Shown here piece by piece: positions 12,601 through 24,319 of a stretch of 64,000 nucleotides of DNA. The notes beneath the pieces were generated by a model. That model saw only the letters and a program-made list of their open reading frames with translations. It had not been told where the DNA came from and did no database searches. The translations under genes and the position numbers were made by a program. How positions within the stretch are numbered: the first letter of the stretch is position 1; each line of letters begins with the position of its first letter. The DNA lies in assembly GCA_009741485.1 (NCBI GenBank), contig CM019227.1, positions 16,855,231 to 16,919,230 of the forward strand. Reading direction: 5' to 3'. Origin of the DNA: Malurus cyaneus samueli (taxonomy: Eukaryota; Chordata; Aves; Passeriformes; Maluridae).

Positions 12601-14562
12601 AGATTTAACCCCCAAGAGCCCTGCAGCCCCAGCTGTGGGATCCATGCTGCTGTCCTGGCAATGAGCACAGGGCACCACTGTCATCCATAATGACTCTTCT
12701 CCCAATCCAGAGTTAAGGCAGAGTAACGGAGCAGACAAGTAACGCTGGCAGCTCCCAGAGCAGACAACAGCCTTTGATTTCAGTCCACCACTGCTCCTGT
12801 CCTCAGTGGCTTTATTTGCTTAGGACCAGCAAAGAGAGGCATTGGTGGGTTTGGGGTTTGGTATTTGGATGTTCCCATAAACCCAAGGATACTCCCGCAG
12901 CCCCACATCACAGGAGACTTGTGTACTTCATGGGCTGTAGGAGGATGATTTTGCATCCTGAAGTGTTTCAACAATGAAGAGAAAGGTGCTTTGGGTGCAG
13001 GGCCCTATTCCAGCACCTTTTCCTTTTGAGTTTAACCACGGGGTTCAGGGCTGGGGCTGGTGGAGGTTTGGTTATTGTGCAGCGTCTCAAGGAGCTGGCG
13101 CGTCCCCACTGAGCTCTGCCCTTGCCAACAGCTGAGCAAGGAGAGAGCAAGGATGGGCAGGGTCTATAAAACAGGGAGAAAGAAGTGACAGGGAGAAAGG
13201 CTGGAACGGGACAATAGTAAAATACTAGAAGGCATGTAAACAATTCTGAATCATGTTAGCTCCTCGACTGTAGGAAAAGGAATACTGACACCTTAATTGA
13301 ACCAAGAATCCTAAAAATGTTTTCAGGAATACATTCTTCGGATGCAAGAGGTATTTGCAGAATTACTACCTGAAAGTTGGAAGTGCAACCCACTACGGGG
13401 ATGGGGAGAGTTGTAACCTAGGGAGAAGGAAGATGTTGGAAAATTGTGCACTCACAAACATCTCACATTGCTGCTCATCAGGAACAGCCTCCAAACAGGC
13501 AACAGCATCTGTGGCAGAGGGAATTGGGGCTGAGGATTGCCTGGTTTGTTGTGTGCTGGCAGTTTGAGCGAGGAAGATGAATTCTGAACAGCTTTCCTAT
13601 CAAATGGAATACTGATGTGCATGAACAGCAGCTTCTGCAGGACCAGTGTGCAGAGTCCTGTTTAACTGAGATCCAGAAATCCCACAGATTGACATCTGAC
13701 AAAGGCTTCAAGGGCTCTGTGCTGACCATGGAGTGGAGGTGGATCTCCAACAGCTGAACAGGAACTCCACAATAGATATATTTATTACTCATGCCCCAAA
13801 AATCACAAGGTGATATGAAGAATAAATACAGTATTGTGACTCAAGTTCAGATGGAAAGACCCAGAGCCCCCAGCACCACGCAGCCAGTGCCGTATGGCCC
13901 TTCCCCAGCTCTTCCCTGGCTGATCAACTTCTTTTGGGCATAAAAAATCCTTTTACTTTATTTGGTGTCAGAGGGAGTTGGCTGAACTGGAATAGCTGAG
14001 TGGTCGATATGATACACAGCAGGGCACCAAACACCAGTGAGGGAGGTGGTGGAAGCATGCAGAGGGCAGACTGGCACCGTCTAAGTCCCCCATCCCACAG
14101 TTCCCTCTGTGCCAGCAGCTCCTCTGCTCCCACAGGCCTCTGCTCCCAGGGACCTGCACGGAGTCATTTGCAGGACTGGGAAAGGATTGTGCTTCTCAGC
14201 TCACTACAAGGACTCTTTTCCCTAATCCTGCTTTCAGTGGCAGGCAGGGAGCACGCTGTTCTCTTCCCTGCTGCAAAAGCACAGTGTGTGTGTGTGGGGA
14301 AGAATTCTGGAAAGTATTGTGCAGCACCATTGGTTTAGTCCAGAGGGAAGCTGGGATACTCAACTGCATTTGGTGCCTTCCGAAGTGTCGCCAGCTTGGA
14401 AACAAATATTGCCAAAGGTAACATCCTCACAGTGGTTGTTAGTTCAAAGGCGCTCAAACTCTGTCTTATCGCTCCCATTAAACCCATTAACAATTAATCT
14501 GTCCCAGTCCCTTACCCGCATGAAAATTCCCAAATGAAATTTAAAAAAAAACCCCAAACAGG
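9678..14562. other. DNA downstream of ADCY9, possible distal 3' UTR
   Basis: No second gene or transposon is recognised. The part from about 12800 upward contains AATAAA hexamers on the minus strand (complement at 12811-12816, 13781-13786 and 13957-13962) and could belong to longer ADCY9 transcripts. The open frames here (for example 10429-10845 on the minus strand) have no recognisable domain. Confidence 0.6.
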
Positions 14563-14581
14563 AATAAAATAAATAAATAAA
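14563..14581 (-). repeat. (TTTA)n tract / AU-rich element candidate
   Basis: A short tetranucleotide repeat reading ATTTATTTATTTT on the gene strand. If the transcript extends past the proximal poly(A) signal, it would carry overlapping AUUUA pentamers, the class of element that shortens mRNA half-life; if not, it serves as the downstream element of that signal. Confidence 0.5.
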
Positions 14582-14582
14582 G

Positions 14583-15503
14583 GCATTCCCAAAACATTTA
14601 TTTTGCTTCTCTCTCTCTCCAATCAGCTCAGAGACACCGACGTCACCTACCTTCGCCCACTGAGCCGCACATGGAGCCAGGAGCCCTGAACTGCAGCACT
14701 CCCACGGTCTCTCCTCTCTTCTGGAAACCTGTCCCCAGAGCTGGCGCTGTCCCAACCCTCCTTCCATTCCCACGTGTCAGTAACTCATTGGCTATATGGA
14801 AAAGAAGTGTATCCAAAGCACACGATGGCACATGGAGGCTGCAGAAAGCATCGGGAAAGGAGAACAGAACGACAGCAGCTGTTCCTCCTGCCCTAACTAA
14901 AGGCTGAGCCACAACTCCCCCTCCAGCCCGACCCAAAGTCGTGTCACCCCGTGACCGGACATTCTTGTGGTGCGTTACTGGCACTTTATAGCAGTCTCAT
15001 ATGGTAGATACATGCACATGTCTGTGTGTTACATACAAAAGGTCTGATAACAGTAAAACATTGTTCCGAGAGATATAAAAACCCAAGGAGTTGCATTAGC
15101 CAAAAAAAGTGTTTTGTGAGAAACAACAATAAAAATGATATAACCACAGCTTTTCTTTTCTTTAAAATTAGATAAATACCCAAAGCTATGATTTCACTTG
15201 GGGCCTCTGTACCTTGACAGGGAGTCCAATGGAGTATATCTGAAGGCACTTAATATCCTCTACTCAGCTCTAAGATGGTTGCACAGGGAGCTGGGGAGCT
15301 TGGGATGTGATTTGGGGCATGGAGGAGAGAGATGGATGAAAACAAGCCCTGAAGAGCCGTGATCCACACAGCCCCAGGCGCCGAAATGAACACAAGCGTA
15401 CAACCCAGGTGTGGAGAAGGTCTCTCTTGAAAAAGAAAACTGCCAATTGCAAAAGTCTGTGTGTTTCTATGGACAGAGCACTTCATGCAACTCTGACAGT
15501 TCA
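14583..15503 (-). other. ADCY9: Probable ADCY9 3' UTR (proximal form)
   Basis: The stretch follows directly after the stop codon. It is AT-rich near 14990-15250 and shows no recognisable protein or repeat. Its far end is set only by the candidate poly(A) signal at 14597-14602. As I recall, the mammalian ADCY9 3' UTR is several kb long, so a longer form reaching further AATAAA sites (complement at 13957-13962, 13781-13786, 12811-12816) is equally possible. Confidence 0.5.
14597..14602 (-). terminator. Candidate poly(A) signal AATAAA
   Basis: TTTATT on the plus strand reads AATAAA on the coding strand, about 900 nt after the ADCY9 stop. About 16-35 nt downstream lies a T-rich run (14563-14581, reading TTTATTTATTTATTTTATT) suitable as a downstream U-rich element. 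This is the first canonical hexamer I see after the stop. There is no transcript evidence. Confidence 0.4.
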
Positions 15504-16692
15504 TCATACACTCTTAGAGATATTTAGCTTTGTCAGTTCATTGACCTCCTCAGTCCCCGCTTCCTCAGAGTCATCCTTCTCTGCGGCTTTGCCAAACCTG
15601 CACCTCTCCTCTGCCTTCGCCGCATCTTTCTGGAGCTTCTTGGCGGAAGGAAGGATGTCCTTGGCTTCTGAGTTATCTGTGCCATGGGCTATCTTATCAG
15701 AATTCTGTACAGAAGGCACCAGGTTGGCAATCTCATCTGTCGGAGACCGCCCGATGCTGCCATCCACTTGAACCCGAATGTCTGGAGATATGGACAACTG
15801 ATGATGCGGCACAATCCCATTGTCCATGCATTTGGGGTAAAGGTAGGTCTTCATCTGACCCTTCCCCTTCACATTGACTGTCCCCCTGTAGTCAAAGTCA
15901 TAGCCCATCTTGCTGAGGATGCGGTAGCTCTCCTCACTCACCTGTATGCGACACTCGACGCCGGTGGTGTCCATCCTGCTGGCGATGTTCACAGTGTCCC
16001 CCCAAATGTCATACAACAGCTTGGTGGTGCCAATGACCCCGGCTGTCAGGGGGCCATGGTTGAAGCCGATCCGGAGTTTAAAATTAAACCACAGCATGTT
16101 GTTGTTGAAGTCATCCACCACCCGCATCATTTCTTTGGCAAATTCAAAAAGGGTCTGCAGGTGCCCATGGGGATTGCTGCTGTCCTGGCACTGCGAGGTG
16201 TTGAGCCCCGACGCCGCCATGTAGGTGGCCCCGATGGTTTTGATCTTCTCAATGCTGCTGTAGTGGGGTTTGCTCAGCAGCTCGTCAAAATCCCCGATCA
16301 GTTCATTCAGGACTCTGTAACACTCCTTGCCGCCCTCGTAGTTCTCCTCGTAGAACTCGCTGAAGTTCACGATGCTGGCAAAGATCACCCCACCACTGTC
16401 GTGGTTTTTGGAGTAGCTCTGGGACACCTTCAGCTGCTCGGCCACGTGGTAGGGGATGATGTTCCTCAGCAGCCAGTCAGCCTGATCCCGCATGCTCTGG
16501 ATCTTGGTGCGGTGCAGATCGGCCTCCACGTCCCCGTGGTAGTGCAGCCGGTAACTGACCTCGAACTCGCGGTTCAGGAACCAGACCAGCAGCAGCAGCA
16601 GGAAGGACACCAGGACCACCTCCTGACCGATCAGCTCCGCCGGCCTCTTCACGTCACTGGGCACCGAGCTGTTGCACGGGCTCTTTCTGGAG
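15504..16692 (-). CDS. ADCY9: ADCY9 last coding exon: helix 12, C2a catalytic domain, C2b tail
   Basis: The 1189-nt exon has one base completing a serine codon, 395 codons and a TGA stop at 15504-15506. The acceptor is ctctgcgcag|C after a pyrimidine tract. Exon residues 7-9 (NSS) form an N-glycosylation sequon in the last extracellular loop; helix 12 is about 20-39. The C2a domain runs from about 100 to 290 and converts ATP to cAMP together with C1a. By homology with the type II C2 structure, Lys151 and Asp228 contact adenine, Asn235 and Arg239 are the transition-state Asn/Arg pair (IWGDTVNIASR), and VKGKG at 274-278 carries the phosphate-binding Lys. Tyr125 and Ala155 replace the Leu and Ser needed for forskolin binding, the AC9 signature. 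The tail (about 290-395) has EERCRFGKAAEKDD, corresponding to the C2b segment reported to occlude the active site in AC9. Confidence 0.98.
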
Positions 16693-19600
16693 CTGCGCAG
16701 AGGGGAGAACACACAGGTGCAGTTAAGGTTAGGGCACTGCCATCCCTGCTCCACAGTTAGAAATCTTCTGCTGGAAAAGGAAGTGTGGGAAATGCAGTTA
16801 CATACTAAATTATAAAATATGTATTGAGAACTTCATCTGCTGTTAAGAAAATGCCAAAGAATTAATTTAATTCTTAAACTCACCAGGTACTTTCTTAAAC
16901 CCACCAAGTATTTCCTTATCATCAGGTTCAGTGACACAGAAGTTGCCCAATAAAGACTTCACCAAGGAAACAGTTATCATTATATCTAAATATATCACTA
17001 AAAGCACTGCATGTAAATATGTACCTGTGTGTTTAGGTATCTTGAGTGCACTGAATGTCTGCACAGGGGGCGTGGGTGAGTTCTGTGGAATTAATTTTTG
17101 TATTTTTTATTACTTCCAATATTCAGAACCACCTGCTTTACACTCCTGTGCTTTTCCCTTGACTTCTCATCAAGGACCAGGAACCTTTGCCACATGCCTT
17201 TAAGGCTACACACAAAGAGTTTGGAAGAAGATAACCCTGTACAAGACACACCACGGAGAACCCCCAAGGCAGGGACTGGAACTGGAGGAGCCTTAAGGTC
17301 CTTCTCACCCAGCCAGGTCTGTGGCTCTGTGGACTGCATGGACCTGGAGAACATTGAGCTCTGTGCTGACATCTTTTCTATGATAAAACCACTGAAGCTC
17401 TTCATGGTGGAGACAGAAAGTTCCTCCAAGTGCCGAGATTACATAAAATAATAAAAAATTCCTGTCTGCCATAGACTGGGAGCAATATTTCAGATCCTTC
17501 CGACAGTTCGCTGCCTGCCTGTGCAGATTATGAGGTGCTGATGGAGCATCTGCCAGTGCCAAACCACCCTGAACGAGGAGACATCTGCACTCCCCAAGCT
17601 CAACTTTCGGGAGAGATGCAAAGACAAATTGAATCCGAGAAGGCCCCACCTATGCAATCCCACAAGCGAAGGCTAAACCCAGACAGCTTGGCATGCAGTC
17701 ATTTCTGCAGGGATCCAACTGCATTTTTGGGATAAAATTATGCCAAAGCTTAAGGTTTGATATGAGCAGACACGCACTGAAATTTTTCAAGTTAAGAGAC
17801 GGTTTGAACAGGGAAAGCATCACATCAACCTTTCTCCTGCAGAGAAAGAAAGGAATCCATACTCAGCACCTGCCTGCATTTCTCTGGGAAGGAATGAAAG
17901 GATTAAAACTCAGAGCACAACTGGAGCAACAGTTCAGGAAGAGCAGCAGGCTGAATTTGTTTCTGTAACATATGAAAACATTTCTCAGTTCATTTTGTTG
18001 CTTCATGTCCATGGGGGACAGAGTTCCACTTTAGAAATATTTTAGAATTGAACTTTATTACAGGCACAGTTTCTCTTCCTGAGTTTCATTCTCAAATACT
18101 TGATTACAGAATACAAACACAAATACAGAAAAATGTGATGAAACAAAACCACAGCACAGCTATGAGACAGATGAATGTGCCCCATCTCCAAAACCATTTC
18201 TCTGTGCCACAGTCTTTGTATCTATTCACTTTTTTCACAGAAAACCTATGGGGAAAGAAGTTTCCTGTGAGTGAAATATTTATGATACGGAGCACGCAGG
18301 GTGAATTTCAGATTAAAGATAAGACATATTACATTGGAAATTACTTCTTCTGTTTCCTATCATAAATATACTTCTCCCAGGAGAAGTGAAGGTATATTCA
18401 TTTTATTCCCTCTTCACAAGGGGACCACGAAAGGAAGAGATATCCCAGCTCAAAGCAGGGCCCCACCATCAGATTCCTGTAATTGCTGTACCAAGACATT
18501 CTTTGCTCCCTTATTCTCCGCAGAACCTCTGTTATGAACCTGTTTATTTCCTCCCTTGAAAGACAAGTCAGAGACTAACACATGGTTTAGTGGTGGCCTT
18601 GGCTGGGTTAATGGTTGGACTCAATGATCCCTGCTGGTCCCTTTCAATTCAGGATATTCTATGGTTCCCTGATCTTGGAGGTCTTTTCCAGCCTAAATGA
18701 TTCCATAATTAATGACTAGAAGGGAACAATTCCTGAAATACAATCCTTGCTACCTATTTTGAAGGTGGCAAAATACCCTCCCAGCTTGATGGGCTTAAAA
18801 AACAAAATGAGGGCAGGGTAGGTAAAAGAAAAGATCTTGGAAAAGAAGAAGATGCTGGGGAAAGGTAGGAAGGAACCTTAGTTAAGGAGCACGATTCAGG
18901 TGCTTTTGTGAATCTGAGTTCCTTATTTCACACATCTTGTGGGCAGAGATCTGTGAAAGGATCTGAGCAATGATTATGTTACTCCTCTGAGAGTACGAGT
19001 TTGATCCAGATAATCTGCTCTAACATCAAACATTCCTGCCACAGGGATTTATTTAAGTCATTAAAGGCTTTTTATTTACAGTTTGTTGCACAAAACACTC
19101 CTCAAAGTACTTTAACTCCTCTTCAGTGAATCAGGTGAGCACCACAAACGTTACCTCAGGAACAGTGGAAGGCAAGATCTGCCTTTTGGGAAGGAGCTGC
19201 TGCTGCCTCCCATTCCCCATTCCTGGAGCACTGGAGCTCCCCATGAGCTGTCAGTGTGGCCTGACCTTGCTGACCATGGGGGCTCCAGCCCTGAGATCTG
19301 CATGGGCAGGGAGTGACCCACTGTGCACTGACCTCATTTCAGTAATAGGGGAATGGGGTGGGATCCCAAAGAGAAGGTGCAGAGGCTTCTCCAGAGCAGG
19401 CATTTTTATCCTGACAGGGCACCAGTATGGAAAGTCCTGATGCCAGCCTGAAGGAGAGAGCGACTGCCTCATCCTCCTTTGGAAATGCCATCTGTGGATG
19501 TGGCAGTGACCAGGTTACAGCACTGGAAATCACCTCCCTCAGGCAGCAGCCGTGACCTCGAGTCACCCTTCGGAATGAAAAGAAACCCTCCTCCACACCT

Positions 19601-22600
19601 CCAACAGAAAGGATCAATCCCCCTGCCCAATCTTTCTCAATTCTACTTTTTATGAGGTGCTGCAGCAGAAAACTGATTTTAAAAGTCATTGAAATGGAAA
19701 TCTAGAGCTGACAATGTTTCTTTAACTCAGACTGGTTGAAGTGCTGCCTGGCACAGCCCCCTCTCTATTAACTTGGCACCTCCATCCAGGCTGTGAACAT
19801 GGAACAAGTGAGACTCCAGAGATAGAATCTCCTTTGGCTTGAACACAAATCATAAAGATAATGGCTTTCCACTTACAGAGATTTTTGGAAAGCCAGTTTG
19901 CTTCTGAGCCAGTAACCCCTGTTTGGGTTTGGATATCCTGCTACATGGAAAGAGGATGCCTCTGCCTGCTAAACCTGAGAGAGGAATGCAAGGGAGGAAC
20001 AGTGAGGAAAAGGGGCTCAAACTGCTGCTTTCCATGAAAAACAAGCAATGGATGCCTACAAACTCTTCCCTACAATCAAGTGATTTCATCTTCCTCTCAA
20101 GTGTCCTATTGCTGCTCCCCTCAGAGCAGCCACAATGGAATGTGACACATCCCACCTGCTCTGAGGTGAGCAAGGAATGAAAATGAGAAATACCTCCTGC
20201 TTAAAAGACAAAGTTCATGTTGTATCCCTTGGGCTGAAGAACTGGGTTGGAAAACAAGGCAAACTCTGTATTTTTATTTAAAGATATTAATTTTGTGTTA
20301 AGACTTCATTACCATTATTACTGTCTTTCTTCCCAGGCAACATTAATATTATCTCTATTCTTGATCAAGGAAAGGGAACAACCTCATTATATTTGTTTAG
20401 CCCTCTCAGAACACAGGAAAACTTTTGTGGTGAGTGAAGTATGCAAGAAACCTGATTTATGTAATTCTGGCAGAAAGGTGCAGCAAAAATATTTTGTTAG
20501 GCTAAGAGAGTTTCACCTTTTTATTAGTCCATCACCAGAAAAAAGGGGAAATTCTGCATCTAGAAATGTGGTATGCAATAATATACAGCAAAAGAGCCCT
20601 GAAAAAAGAACACAAATTCTGTTTAATGGTAGAAACAGAACAGGATGAACTCCTTTTTCTCTCTTTTAACTTCCAATACTTGTTAATGTACAAGTTTGGG
20701 CAGTGTCAGGGCAGGGGAGCTGGACTGAAGGGCAGTGCTGAGCAGAATTAGCACATGGGTCTCTTCCCCAGCTGAAGGAGCACAGACAACATCCTAATAA
20801 AAAGTGAAAAAGGAGGTGTAGAAATGTTTGATGAGTGAGATATTTTGGCCACTGCCTTCTTTGGCCCTTAAACCACAAGCCAGGCTTTGCAAAGGAGGCA
20901 GAGCTCACTCCACACTGGCTCACAGAGACACCTCCAATGGTTTGGTCTCTCACCTCTACCTGTCAGGAGTCACAAGTTACACACTTATGGAAGAAAAATA
21001 TTTGCAGGAAAACAATGCTTGACAGGAGATCTTTTCATGGATTTCTGTCACTGAGGGGAAGACCCAGATACCAATTATTTAAGACAGGATGAGTTATTGA
21101 TCAGTGATTAGCAGCTGACCAGGAGCCTGCTGAGCTGCTGGAGAAGAGGTTTGTAATTTTGACAGCACAAAAGCTTCGGTGATTTCACAAAAATCACAAT
21201 AAACCACTGAGGATCCAAATCTGAGCTGATCCTAAGACACTTGGAGTGAGCACCACATTTTTAATATTCTGTTCATTGCCTTTTCAGCAAGTTCCTTCAG
21301 TATTTTAGTTTATTAAAACCAGGAAAAAGGAAAACCCATTATTAGAAAAGCCAAAGCCCCCCAAACCCCAAAATGTAATAAATGCTGACTCCTTGGTGAA
21401 GAAGTACCCAAAAAAAGCACAGTTCCCATCCCTCTCTACTAAACCTCATGTGTTTTCTAAACTACCACAGCATTCATGGAAATGAGAATTATTGAAAAGT
21501 ACTTTTGTTTTGACACATCTTCTGAGAAAAGCAACATGCTCCTGAAAACTTCTTTTAGATGTATTGCCAAGTCACACATCCGCAGTTCAATCAAACCCAA
21601 CATGGCCTAAATATTACCCCCAAGTCTGCAATTAGCAAACACAGTCTTGTCTGATACCAAAGAGCAGTAAAAATACTTAAAAATGGTATTGCAAAATTTG
21701 CAATAAACCCATGAGAAACTCAACACTGAAATTATCAGAGTGAATCCTTTACACGTTTATTTTAAGGGTCCATTAATAACCCAGGAAGGGATTTTTGTCT
21801 GCTTTGAAAGTCAGGTGGCTAAAATTTCCTTTGCTCTCAGTTTTATGACTCCCTGCTCGGTCCAGGCAAGGTGACAGCCAGACCCAGACTGTCACATCCC
21901 ATCCTGGGGAGGCAGCTGGCTGCACATCCAGCTTTTCCAGAGGCATCTCCTCCAGCACAGGGAATTCTCACCTGCCCAGCTGTGAGAGCATCCAACTCAC
22001 ACTGCTCCTGAATGGTGCAAACCAGCCAAGGAAATCAAATCAACAGCTCAGGGTGGACAGATAATGCTCTGAAAAGTGCTACTAGAAAAACAGATGCTGT
22101 TTTAAATAGCTCCTCCATAGTTCTACTTCCTAGAAATCCAATTTAAGGGGAAAATATCATTACACAACTCTGTGACTTGTAGCACTAGCCCTGATGAGTT
22201 CTGGTCATACCCAAGTCATCTGTAAATGAAATCATGTACACGAGGAGCTTAAACACAACTTACTGAACCAATGTGTTGAATTTCCAAGTTATTACTGTGG
22301 ATGCAAAGTTTTGCTACATATCATTCACTGCAAATGTTTCTATCCATGAACATAAGGATGGTAATTTTATATAAAGCTTACCTAAAGTTCTGTGCCAAAT
22401 CTAGATGAGGACTTTCCATGGAGCTGAAATGAAAAAAGCACTGATTTCAGAGGGAAAGTGAAAAGGTTTGTTTTAATAAACAAACCATCCCGCAGCATTT
22501 CAGAGAGGATTTGAAACTTCTCTATTACACAGACCAATAACTGCACTGCAAACCTGATCAGCTTCACACAAACTTTGTCTGAACATGACTTATCTGCTTG

Positions 22601-24170
22601 GAAGAAGGAACCAGCCAGAGATGCAAATCCCTGCAAAGGGAAACTGGAACTTCATGAATCCTAGAAAAGGTAATTGTTAAACAATCCCATCTTACCTGGG
22701 AAATGGGAAAAAGCAATCCCAGAACTCTAAGACTCATTTTAACTGAGCACACAGCACTAAGATCTTAAAAATAAAACAGAAAAAAAAAATCCCAACCCCT
22801 CCAAAGCAAAAGAAAAAAACACCACCAAAAAAACCCCAAAAAGAGAAAACCAAACACAGAGCCTAACAAATATAAAACCAATTTCTGAAGATGCCATTAA
22901 AGAAAGTAGGTAGTTCCTGCACTTTGTAGTTACTTGTATTACAATTTCTCTACTGCAATCAAGTATCAAGAGAGTATCAAACTCTCAGGATTACTTACAA
23001 CTGGAAAAGGAAGAAAAACTGCAGAATGGCTCTATCTGTGGTGCAGACAAGGCTGCAATTACCACTGTGACAAAAATATTATCAGAATCATGATAAGAGA
23101 GGAATAAAAACACAACTATTAACAAACAGAAGTCATGGGTTTCGCTAATTAAATCTGTATTACTTCTGTTCAGGATCGATTCTATCAATCACCTTTTCAG
23201 CCCTGCAACTGAACACCTCTGGATGTGAACAGGTGTAAGAGGTGACTTTTATTCTCCATATTTTTTAATAAAAATTTAATCAAGATTAAAAGGCACCACT
23301 GAAGATACTCGAGGAGGGAATTAAAGCTAAATACTCACTAAAACATGTATCTGCAAACTCTTCTTGGTTTGGGTTTTTTTTTTTTCATGTGTTGTATGAT
23401 TCAGCAGGTCTCTGAAGGAAGGAGACTGACTAATTGAGGAGAAGACCTTGTAAAGTCTATCCCAAGAGAGAGTCTCAAGCCACTGAGAAGTGCAAGTTGA
23501 TTATAAAATTTTGCCAATAGGAAGAGAAGGCTGGAAGGATCTCCTTGACTCTCTTGGCAAGAAAATAGGAGAATTCTGCAAACAAGTTCTCCCTGGGGAA
23601 AACTGCTTATCAGAGGAAAACTGGAAAAACTTAAGGTTATTGCACAGAAACTGCATTATCTTCATTCCTCTGGTTACTGTTCTGCAGAGTCCTCTGAAAA
23701 GGCAGGAAACTGAGAATGGAACCGGGTATTAGATCCCATTAAAACTAGAGCACCTGCCTTCCACACTGGAAAATGCATTGAGGAAGGAGGTGGAAGAAAA
23801 ATACATGGCTCCTAAGGGGAAAAAAAATCCAGAGGGGTGTTGGGGAACAGTTGGACTCTCTGGCACCACCAAATACCTAGTAAATTCCTTAACAAAACAG
23901 ATTTTTAAACTAGTGGTGAAAGGCAATTCTATGGGTCTGGTAACAATAAGTGTGTCCTAAAAACACATCAGGGAGGACAGTGTCCCACAGGAAAGGACCC
24001 CCTGAAATCCTAAAAAACAAAAAAAATAATGCAGAAATAAAATTATTTCGGTTGAGATGCTGGAGAAAGCCATGGCAGACAGCAAAATGCTGGGCATCAG
24101 CCCCTTGTTTTCCTGGGGAGAAGCCCAGATCTGCTCCCTGCAGCAGCGAGAGCTGTGGTGTGAGGCTCAC
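16693..24170 (-). other. ADCY9: ADCY9 intron before the last exon
   Basis: A 7478-bp phase-2 intron with donor gtgagc and acceptor tgcgcag. It contains two joined CR1 tails at 18582-18711 and a long stretch of plain AT-rich sequence. I searched the minus strand for a micro-exon that would supply the roughly 15 residues missing relative to mammals and found none. Confidence 0.85.
18582..18711 (+). mobile_element. CR1 LINE 3' fragments, two tails in tandem
   Basis: The first tail (about 18582-18662) reads GGCTGGGTTAATGGTTGGAC, TCAATGAT and ends at GATATTCTATGGTT. A second tail follows at about 18668-18711 with GATCTTGGAGGTCTTTTCC and AAATGATTCCATAATT. Both match the CR1 3' end. The double tail implies two insertions or an internal duplication. 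Confidence 0.8.
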
Positions 24171-24319
24171 CTGGCTGGGCACAAGGAGACGTAGAGCAGG
24201 ATGAGAAGCACTGCTCCCACCACGGTTGCCAGCAGCGATCTCATCCAGGAGCTGAGCTGGCAGAAGTTACAGTACTGCACAATGGTGATGAGAATGGCAC
24301 AACACATGAACATGGTGTA
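24171..24319 (-). CDS. ADCY9: ADCY9 exon: membrane helices 10 and 11
   Basis: This 149-nt exon encodes 49 residues plus AG of a serine codon (phase 2 end). The acceptor is ctgttgcag|TAC, preceded on this strand by a (CT)n tract; the donor is CCAG|gtgagc. It encodes helix 10 (FMCCAILITIVQYC), the conserved NFCQLSSWMR loop and helix 11 (LLATVVGAVLLILLYVSL), ending LCPA. In mammalian ADCY9, as I recall it, about 15 further residues follow LCP before the segment that opens the last exon; here they are absent (see findings). Confidence 0.95.

Noticed and set aside
15684..16760. A 358-codon plus-strand open frame
   Set aside because: It lies opposite the ADCY9 last exon, which is strongly supported. 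The antisense frame is open because of codon usage in the real gene and its translation is Val/His/Pro-rich without any domain.
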